A DNA stretch of 9,937 nt, taken from an uncultured Clostridia bacterium (GTDB lineage Bacteria > Bacillota > Clostridia > TANB77 > CAG-508). The position numbers and the translations under genes are program-made. The stretch lies in assembly GCA_947584125.1 (NCBI GenBank), contig CANPWI010000046.1, positions 1 through 9,937 on the forward strand, read 5' to 3'. Positions 4,588 through 9,937 of this stretch are shown here, in pieces (the first letter of the stretch is position 1; each line of letters opens with the position of its first letter). The notes below the pieces were generated by a model, which was not told where the DNA came from, did no database searches, and saw nothing but the letters and a program-made list of their open reading frames with translations.

Positions 4588-7500
4588 TTATTTCAATTTC
4601 ATGGATAACATTTTTGAAATTCCTTTTTCTTCCATTGTTACACCGTATACTGTGTCTGCTGCTTCCATTGTTCCTTTTCTATGTGTTATAACAAGGAATT
4701 GTGTATCTTGTGCAAATTTTTTTAGATAATCTGCATATCTATAAACATTTACATCATCAAGTGCTGCTTCAATTTCATCTAGTACGCAAAATGGAGATGG
4801 ATTAATTTTTAGTATAGCAAATAGCAAGGCTATTGCAGTGAATGCTTTTTCTCCTCCAGATAAAAGTAACATGTTTTGAAGTTTTTTTCCTGGTGGTTGA
4901 ACATGTATGTCTATTCCACATTCTAGTATATTTTCTTCATCTGCAAGTATTAATTCTGCTTTTCCTCCTCCAAATAATTCTTTAAATACCTCACCAAAGT
5001 TTGTATTTATTACTTTGAATTGTGTTGCAAATTGCTCTTTCATAATTGATGTCATGTCTGATATTATTTTCTTTAATTTTGCTATTGCGTTTTCTAGGTC
5101 AAGTCGTTGTTCACACATAAAGTCATATCTTTTTCCTAGTTCTTTGTATTCTTCTATTGAGTCTATATTTACACTTCCTAAATTTCTAATGTCTTGCCTT
5201 AATGAGTTTACTTTTTTGGTTGTAACAGCAACATTTTCTGGTTTTTGGTATCCTTCTACTTGGTTTGGTGTAAGCTCGTACTCGTCCCATAATCCATTTA
5301 TTATTTGTTCAATTTCTTCTTCTAGTTTTGTTTTCTTTACATCTATTTTAAGAATTTGACTTTTTAAATCTTCTATTTGTTCAAATTGTGTTAATATTTC
5401 TTTTTCTATTTCATTTAGTTTTTCATTGGTTGTTATTCTTTTTTGCTTTAATTCTTCTACTGTTTTTCCACTATTTGTTACATTTTGGTGTATAACTTCT
5501 ATTTGATTTTTTATTTCTACTATTTTTAATTCTAATTCTTTGTTTTCTTTTTCTATATTTTCAATTTGATTTTTCTTATTTGTAATGCTTTCTATGTTTT
5601 TTTGCAAGTCTTGATTAATTCTTTCTACCATTTCTTCTATTGAGCTTTCGCTTTCGTCAAATGAAGATACAGAAATTTTTAGGTTTGTTACATCAAAGTT
5701 TAAATCGTCTATATATTTTTGGTTATCTTTATTTAGCAATGTATATTCTTCTATTTCTTTATTTAAACTTTCTATTTCCATAGAATAGTTTTCCTGACTT
5801 GATATTTTGTTTTGTTTATCTGTTTCATATTCGTTTTTAGAATTTTCTATTTTTTCTTGTTCGTTTTTTAAGCTGTCTAATTTATTTTCTAGTTTTGTAA
5901 CATTTTCTTCAACAGCTAATAGTTTTTGTTTGTCTGTTGCATATACTATGTCTATTTCTTGTAGCTGTTTTTCTAGCATTTCTGCTTCTTCTAAAACATT
6001 TTCTATACTGCTTGAATATTTTTGTTTTTCTTCTTGCAACTTATCAATTTTATTGTTTAATTCTTTAACCTCTTTTTCTAGGTCTTTTATTTGTGTTGCT
6101 CTTCCTAAAATGTTTACAGTTTTAGTCATAACAGAACCACCTGAGATACTTCCTGAAGGGTTTATAACATCACCTTTTAGAGTAACTATTTTAAATGCAT
6201 ATTTGTTTTGCTTTGCAAGTGCTATGGCGTTTTGCATATCGTCTACTATAACGCATCTACCAAGTAAGCTATGCATTATTCCTTCATATTTTTTATCGTA
6301 CTTAATAAGGTCTGATGCAATTCCAATAACTCCTTCTACTTTTCTTGTATCTATTCTATCTAATTTTCTTCCTTTAACAGATGTAATTGGTAAAAATGAT
6401 GCTCTTCCTAAATTGTTATTTCTTAAATGTTCTACCATTTTTTTTGCATCTTGTTCTGTGTCTGTAACAATATTTTGAAGACTTGCACCTAATGTTTGCT
6501 CTATAGCTGTTTGGTATTTTGGGTCTACTGTTATTAAATTTGCAAGTATTCCATGATTTCCTTTTGCTAGTTCTGGATTTTTTTCGCAGTCTATTAATAA
6601 GGACTTTACACTTTTTGTGTATCCTTCTTTTTCTTTTTCTGTTTCTATTAAGAATTTAAGTTTTGAGTCTTTTATTCTGCTTTCTTGTTCTAATCTAATT
6701 ATTTCATCTTCATATTGTTTTAATTTTGCATTTATTTCTTGTCTTTTTTCTTCTATTTGACTTATTTGTTTTAGATATTCGTTTTTTCTTGCTTGAATTT
6801 CGTTAAATGTTTTTTCTATTTCTCCTTTTGTTATTCTACTACTGTCAAGTTCTGATATTGTAATTTGAATTTCTTGTGCTAGTGTTTTCTTTCTTTTTTC
6901 TAGATTTTCAAGGTTTACCTCTATTGCTTTTATGTTTGAAATTAATTCGTATTTTTTATCTGTGTTTTCTTCTACTTTTTGTTTTTTTGCTTGTATTTCA
7001 AGTTCTTTTTCAGATAAATTTTTTGTTAATGTATCTAATTCTTTTTGTTTTTCGTCTAGTTCTTTTTGAAATTTTTCTTTATTTGCAAATAGATTTGTTT
7101 TCTTTTCTATTTTATTATTTTTTTCTTCTTCTAATTCTTTGTTTCTATCTTCTATTTCTTCAATTTCTTTTTGATATCTTTCTTTGTTTTGTACTTGGTT
7201 TTCAATTCTTTGGTTTGCAATACTTATTTCTGAATTCAATTTTTCAATTTCTTTATCACTTTCGAATTTTGAGTTTTGTGTTTCTTCTATTTTGTTTGTA
7301 ATTTCTTCTACTAATTTTTTTAGTTCATCTTTTGCTTCGTTTTTTTCTTCCATTTTTTTATTTTCTATTTCGTTTTGTTCTTTTAAGATACTTTCATCTT
7401 GTGTTATTTTTTCTAATTTTTCTCTATTATTTTCTATGTTGTATATAAATAACCCAACTTCGATAGATTTAAGTTCATCTCTTAATTCTAGATATTTTTT

Positions 7501-8136
7501 TGCTTTTTCTGCTTGTGTTTTTAATGGTCCTATATTTATTTCTATTTCTGATAGAATGTCATTTATTCTAAGTAAGTTTAGTTTTGTTTGTTCTAGTTTT
7601 TTTTCAGATTCTGCTTTTCTAGTTCTATATTTAACAATTCCAGCTGCTTCTTCGAATATATGTCTTCTATCTTCAGATTTATTACTTAAAATTTCGTCTA
7701 TTTTGCCTTGTCCTATTATAGAATATCCGTCTTTTCCTATACCTGTATCCATAAATAATTCTAATACATCTTTTAGTCTACATGGTGTTTTGTTTATGTA
7801 ATAGTTTGATTCTCCACTACGATATAATTTTCTTGTAACTGTTACCTCCGTATATTCTACAGGTAATTTTCCGTCTGAATTATCAAATACTATAGATGCT
7901 TCTGCAAATCCTAAAGATTTTCTGTTTTCTGTACCTGCAAATATGACATCTTGAGAGTTAGAACCTCTTAAAGATTTCATACTTTGTTCTCCAAGTACCC
8001 ATCTTATACTATCTGATATGTTACTTTTTCCTGACCCATTTGGTCCAATTACTGTTGTTATTCCTGGTCTAAATTCTAATACTGTTTTATCTGCAAATGA
8101 TTTGAATCCTTGTAATTCCAATCTTTTTAAATACAT
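4588..8136 (-). CDS. smc: Chromosome partition/condensation protein SMC
   Basis: Full-length SMC ATPase, 1182 residues, the usual size for Firmicutes. In order: N-terminal ATPase half with Walker A GPNGSGKS (31-38) and Q-loop IIGQGK (Q about 143); a first long coiled coil; a hinge at roughly 525-670, with its Gly-rich dimer-interface motif GSISGGS near the end; the returning coiled coil; and the C-terminal half with signature LSGGEKAF (serine about 1093) and Walker B VLDEIEAALDD (D1120, E1121). It dimerises at the hinge, and with ScpA and ScpB forms the condensin that loads near parS/origin and compacts and resolves chromosomes. The start ATG has GAGG six bases upstream. The common neighbours rnc and ftsY are absent; it lies between a divergent HD-GYP gene and the HEPN/MNT pair and is probably transcribed alone. 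Long antisense frames across it are composition artefacts. Confidence 0.98.
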   Translation of the reverse strand: MYLKRLELQGFKSFADKTVLEFRPGITTVIGPNGSGKSNISDSIRWVLGEQSMKSLRGSNSQDVIFAGTENRKSLGFAEASIVFDNSDGKLPVEYTEVTVTRKLYRSGESNYYINKTPCRLKDVLELFMDTGIGKDGYSIIGQGKIDEILSNKSEDRRHIFEEAAGIVKYRTRKAESEKKLEQTKLNLLRINDILSEIEINIGPLKTQAEKAKKYLELRDELKSIEVGLFIYNIENNREKLEKITQDESILKEQNEIENKKMEEKNEAKDELKKLVEEITNKIEETQNSKFESDKEIEKLNSEISIANQRIENQVQNKERYQKEIEEIEDRNKELEEEKNNKIEKKTNLFANKEKFQKELDEKQKELDTLTKNLSEKELEIQAKKQKVEENTDKKYELISNIKAIEVNLENLEKRKKTLAQEIQITISELDSSRITKGEIEKTFNEIQARKNEYLKQISQIEEKRQEINAKLKQYEDEIIRLEQESRIKDSKLKFLIETEKEKEGYTKSVKSLLIDCEKNPELAKGNHGILANLITVDPKYQTAIEQTLGASLQNIVTDTEQDAKKMVEHLRNNNLGRASFLPITSVKGRKLDRIDTRKVEGVIGIASDLIKYDKKYEGIMHSLLGRCVIVDDMQNAIALAKQNKYAFKIVTLKGDVINPSGSISGGSVMTKTVNILGRATQIKDLEKEVKELNNKIDKLQEEKQKYSSSIENVLEEAEMLEKQLQEIDIVYATDKQKLLAVEENVTKLENKLDSLKNEQEKIENSKNEYETDKQNKISSQENYSMEIESLNKEIEEYTLLNKDNQKYIDDLNFDVTNLKISVSSFDESESSIEEMVERINQDLQKNIESITNKKNQIENIEKENKELELKIVEIKNQIEVIHQNVTNSGKTVEELKQKRITTNEKLNEIEKEILTQFEQIEDLKSQILKIDVKKTKLEEEIEQIINGLWDEYELTPNQVEGYQKPENVAVTTKKVNSLRQDIRNLGSVNIDSIEEYKELGKRYDFMCEQRLDLENAIAKLKKIISDMTSIMKEQFATQFKVINTNFGEVFKELFGGGKAELILADEENILECGIDIHVQPPGKKLQNMLLLSGGEKAFTAIALLFAILKINPSPFCVLDEIEAALDDVNVYRYADYLKKFAQDTQFLVITHRKGTMEAADTVYGVTMEEKGISKMLSMKLK

Positions 8137-8168
8137 TTATATCCTCACCTTTATTTTATCTTTTTTAT

Positions 8169-8197
8169 ATAATATATTAAATTGTCGAAAATTACAA
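8169..8197 (-). promoter_or_regulatory. Candidate proximal smc promoter
   Basis: On the minus strand, TTGTAA (8197-8192), 17 bases, TATTAT (8174-8169). The start would be near 8162, about 25 nt before the smc ATG. The -35 is weak (4 of 6), so this is only a candidate; a stronger promoter lies further upstream behind a terminator-like hairpin. Confidence 0.4.
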
Positions 8198-8261
8198 GAT
8201 TTTACTTAAATTTTATTAATGATTTGTTTTATACAATAAATTTATCTTTTTATTACATAAA

Positions 8262-8330
8262 AGTTAAAAACTAGATGCTACCGCACATCTAGTTTTTTGA
8301 CTATCTAATGAATTTTTACTTAATTAAGTT
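8262..8330 (-). ncRNA. Candidate ~65-nt short transcript or smc leader attenuator
   Basis: A strong minus-strand promoter (8365-8337) would start transcription near 8330, and an intrinsic terminator at 8297-8266 would stop it about 65 nt later. The encoded RNA has an A/U-rich 5' part, including ACUUAAUUAAGU, which can self-pair, followed by the terminator hairpin. No open frame with a ribosome site is present. It could be a small RNA, or the attenuated leader of smc, whose ATG lies 130 bases beyond the terminator. No known riboswitch or T-box motif was recognised. Confidence 0.35.
8266..8297. terminator. Intrinsic terminator hairpin between divergent genes
   Basis: Perfect 12-bp arms AAAAACTAGATG (8266-8277) and CATCTAGTTTTT (8286-8297), with a GC-rich 8-base loop. 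A T-run occurs on both strands (TTTTTT plus, TTTTT minus). The flanking genes point away from it, so it cannot be the 3' end of either; it must act on a leader or on a short independent transcript. Confidence 0.75.
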
Positions 8331-8336
8331 ATTTAT

Positions 8337-8365
8337 AGTATACTATATTTATTATTATATGTCAA
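8337..8365 (-). promoter_or_regulatory. Strong sigma-A-type promoter upstream of the leader terminator
   Basis: On the minus strand, TTGACA (8365-8360, full consensus), 17 bases, TATACT (8342-8337, 5 of 6). The -10 lies inside a perfect 14-bp palindrome, TATAGTATACTATA (8334-8347). It directs transcription toward smc through the hairpin at 8266-8297. Confidence 0.65.
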
Positions 8366-8426
8366 ATAATTTCAAAAAATTCATATTTTAGATTGTATAA
8401 AAAGTTTTATATTTTTATGTTCATTA

Positions 8427-8455
8427 TTGATTTTTGCTTTTCTTAATGTTATGAT
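8427..8455 (+). promoter_or_regulatory. Candidate promoter of the HD-GYP gene
   Basis: TTGATT (8427-8432), 17 bases, TATGAT (8450-8455). Transcription would start near 8462, shortly before AAGGAG (8480-8485) and the ATG at 8497. The match is moderate: four and five of six. Confidence 0.45.
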
Positions 8456-8496
8456 TATATAAAATTTAATTATTTTACTAAGGAGAATTATATTAT

Positions 8497-9444
8497 ATGA
8501 AAAAATATGAAACTTTTGATTTTTACAGTCCAACTGCTCTTAAATCTTACAATCTAGAACAAACTATGAGATATCAATTAAATATGCTTGATAGATTAGA
8601 TGTTTTTACTAGAAAACATTGTGAAAATGTAGCTAATTTAACTTGTAGAATTTGTGAGTATTTACATTGTAAACAAAGATTTACTATATATGCTACTATT
8701 TGTGCTTATTTACATGACATTGGTAAACTTTTTATTCCATCTAAAATTTTACAAAAACCTGGTGCACTTACAGATGAAGAGTATGAAATAATGAAAACAC
8801 ATACTACTTTAGGTTATAACATGTGTATGAAGGATTTAAAATTACGCCCTTATGCTGCTGGTGCTAAATTTCATCATGAAGCATTAAATGGTTCTGGTTA
8901 CCCTGAAGGATTAACAAAAAAGGATATTCCTTATGTTGGTCAAATTATTCGTGTTGCAGATGAGTATGATGCTATTGTTAGTAAAAGACAATATAAAACA
9001 CATATAAATATTTCTGATACATTGAAAATTTTAATTAAAGATACCCAACCTGATGAACATCTTAAATCTGTTGCATTAGACCAACTTTCTGTTGAATATA
9101 AAGTTGGTAAAATCAATCCTAAAATATTAAAGGTTTTGTTTAAAGTTGTAATAGATGATACAGAATATGAAATTAGTTGTGTACTTGAGTATGTTAGTTT
9201 TCTTGAAGATCAAATTAAACGATTAAAACTTGCAGATAAGTATTATACTAAAATGGAAAATGCAAAAAAGGAAAAGGATAAAGCTTATTATTTAGAAGGG
9301 GTTAAGGAATTATTAGAACAAGGAGAAACTATAGATAATTTTAAACAGGTTTATGAAGAGTATAAACAAGCTCTTGTTAATAGAAAAAAGGTTATACAAG
9401 ATTTGTATGATGAGATTAAAATTATTAAAAAATTAAGAATTTAA
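8497..9444 (+). CDS. HD-GYP domain protein, probable cyclic-di-GMP phosphodiesterase
   Basis: 315 residues; the ATG is preceded by AAGGAG at 11 bases. HD-GYP proteins hydrolyse cyclic dinucleotides, usually c-di-GMP, using a di- or tri-metal site. The metal ligands are visible: H41 (RKHCENVANL), H73-D74 in HDIGKLFIP, H102, and the signature HHEALNGSGYP (126-136), followed by RVADEYDAI (about 151-160), which carries another conserved Asp. The signature has Asn131 where HHExxDGxGYP has Asp; this variant occurs in the family. There is no receiver, GAF or membrane domain. The N-terminal ~25 residues are short and unassigned. The C-terminal part (about 225-315) is Lys/Glu-rich and probably helical or coiled coil, perhaps for dimerisation or partner binding. 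Substrate (c-di-GMP or another cyclic dinucleotide) cannot be told from sequence. It is divergent from smc and apparently monocistronic; no terminator lies directly after the stop before repeat B. Confidence 0.93.
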   Translation: MKKYETFDFYSPTALKSYNLEQTMRYQLNMLDRLDVFTRKHCENVANLTCRICEYLHCKQRFTIYATICAYLHDIGKLFIPSKILQKPGALTDEEYEIMKTHTTLGYNMCMKDLKLRPYAAGAKFHHEALNGSGYPEGLTKKDIPYVGQIIRVADEYDAIVSKRQYKTHINISDTLKILIKDTQPDEHLKSVALDQLSVEYKVGKINPKILKVLFKVVIDDTEYEISCVLEYVSFLEDQIKRLKLADKYYTKMENAKKEKDKAYYLEGVKELLEQGETIDNFKQVYEEYKQALVNRKKVIQDLYDEIKIIKKLRI

Positions 9445-9469
9445 AAATTATAAATTCAATCATAATTAT

Positions 9470-9593
9470 AAATTAATGATATGTATGGTATGTTCACTAC
9501 GAATAAAACGCCTCCTTGCTGGCGGTCGCAAGCTCCCTTCAAACTGCGCGTCGGTATTTCATTCTTCGTTTACATACCATAATATCATTAATT
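9470..9593 (-). repeat. Repeat B, right (inverted) copy
   Basis: The reverse complement of the B element at 2097-2223, with about four differences over ~125 bases (two substitutions plus two single-base indels). The ends AAATTAATGATAT and ATATCATTAATT are intact. It begins 25 bases after the HD-GYP stop codon and could fold as a hairpin at the 3' end of that transcript. Confidence 0.8.
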
Positions 9594-9617
9594 CATTAGT
9601 AAAAATTTGAACTAATC

Positions 9618-9755
9618 TAAAGTTATATAATAATATTTCGTTATTTTGCGATAGCGCCTGAGGTGACCGCTGAGGGCTGTTCGAGTGAAACGAGTTACAG
9701 CGCCAGTGGGAGAGCGAATTCGTAAAATATAAGAAAGATTATTCATATAACTTTA
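9618..9755 (-). repeat. Repeat A, right (inverted) copy with a different apical hairpin
   Basis: The reverse complement of the A element at 1925-2067. The outer ends are identical: the first ~50 bases from the 9755 side and ~30 from the 9618 side match exactly. The centre differs. Inside the conserved GCTGT (9676-9680) and ACAGC (9697-9701) the 7-bp hairpin of the left copy is replaced by TCG-agtgaaa-CGA. It lies 24 bases from the B copy, compared with 29 in the left unit. Confidence 0.8.
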
Positions 9756-9761
9756 GATTTT

Positions 9762-9802
9762 GTATTTCATTCTTCGTTTACATACTATAATATCATTAAT
9801 TT
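9762..9802 (-). repeat. Fragment of a third repeat B (one end only)
   Basis: About 40 bases match the end of repeat B at 9554-9593 with one mismatch in the shared core (tatttcattcttcg.. then ..atatcattaatt). The fragment begins seven bases after repeat A ends, so here A is flanked by a full B on one side and a B end on the other. This may be a deletion remnant or the trace of recombination between B copies. Confidence 0.7.
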
Positions 9803-9829
9803 GTTATAGAGTATTAAGATAATGTAAGT

Positions 9830-9857
9830 AAAAAGGATTGCATTTGCAATCCTTTTT
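9830..9857. terminator. Intrinsic terminator, probably bidirectional
   Basis: Perfect 12-bp arms AAAAAGGATTGC and GCAATCCTTTTT enclose a 4-base loop, with T-runs on both strands. It follows the minus-strand partial gene's stop by four bases and would also end plus-strand transcription coming through the repeats from the HD-GYP gene. Confidence 0.85.
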
Positions 9858-9861
9858 ATTT

Positions 9862-9937
9862 TTATAATGTAATTAATCCAATTATGAATTTAATCATTTT
9901 TGATAAGTCGCTTATTCCTACTTCTTTATCATAGTTC
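9862..9937 (-). CDS. C-terminal 24 residues of an unidentified protein (start beyond window)
   Basis: On the minus strand the frame from the window edge reads NYDKEVGISDLSKMIKFIIG, then LITL and TAA at 9864-9862, directly before an intrinsic terminator. The terminator placement supports a real gene end. The tail 'ISDLSKMIKFIIGL' resembles the last helix of a dockerin-type repeat (acidic loop, then a Ser/Asp-Leu helix), but the calcium-loop acidic residues are incomplete, so this is a guess. An ordinary amphipathic C-terminus is equally possible. Confidence 0.5.
   Translation of the reverse strand, partial: NYDKEVGISDLSKMIKFIIGLITL

Noticed and set aside
4907..7801. Several open frames of 140-220 codons on the plus strand across smc
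   Set aside because: They are antisense to a complete SMC, are Ser/Phe/Leu-rich as expected for reversed coiled-coil codons, and lack convincing ribosome sites.
8271..8292. Mini open frame (Met-Cys-Gly-Ser-Ile) inside the leader terminator on the minus strand
   Set aside because: No ribosome site, and it lies within the hairpin itself; a coincidence of the stem sequence.
1925..9755. Composite transposon carrying smc and HD-GYP
   Set aside because: No transposase lies between or in the repeats, smc is a housekeeping gene, and the repeats look non-autonomous; inverted dispersed copies are simpler.

Overview
The window is strongly AT-rich, uses Shine-Dalgarno sites of the AGGAGG type, and carries a Bacillus/Clostridium-type SMC, an HD-GYP protein and a candidate sporulation-type gene cluster. 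Together these point to a low-GC Firmicute, most likely an uncultured anaerobic Clostridia member. No rRNA, tRNA, CRISPR array or transposase gene is visible.

Layout. 1-1313 (-) is the N-terminal part of a secreted surface protein, with a sigma-A-like promoter and a palindrome in its leader. 1695-3049 (+) is a cluster of three small genes of unknown function (45, 143 and 116 aa): two small polar proteins, then a protein with a C-terminal membrane hairpin. A sigma-E-like promoter precedes the first gene, so a sporulation role is suspected. A ~300-bp composite repeat sits between the first and second genes. The cluster ends at a bidirectional terminator shared with a convergent 124-aa coiled-coil protein (3210-3584, -), which has a consensus promoter overlapped by an operator-like palindrome. 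Upstream on the same strand is a HEPN/nucleotidyltransferase pair (3721-4406, -); its HEPN gene appears to start at a rare ATT codon. Then come smc (4588-8136, -) and, divergently, an HD-GYP phosphodiesterase-like gene (8497-9444, +). At the right edge are a second, inverted copy of the composite repeat (9470-9755), a fragment of a third copy, a terminator, and the C-terminal end of an unidentified minus-strand gene.

The genes do not form one pathway. smc is housekeeping chromosome condensation, the HD-GYP protein suggests cyclic-di-nucleotide signalling, and HEPN/MNT is a toxin-antitoxin-type accessory pair. The most unusual material is non-coding. Two different long imperfect-palindrome elements (A, ~140 bp; B, ~125 bp) are joined as an A-B unit, present twice in inverted orientation about 7.2 kb apart. 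In one of them the apical hairpin is replaced by a different hairpin. A second unusual feature is a compact promoter-plus-terminator unit (8266-8365, -) in the smc/HD-GYP intergenic region, which could encode a ~65-nt RNA or act as an attenuator leader for smc.

All assignments come from reading motifs by eye. Family names for SMC, HD-GYP and HEPN/MNT are secure or nearly so. The sporulation link, the dockerin-like tail and the regulatory sites are inferences.
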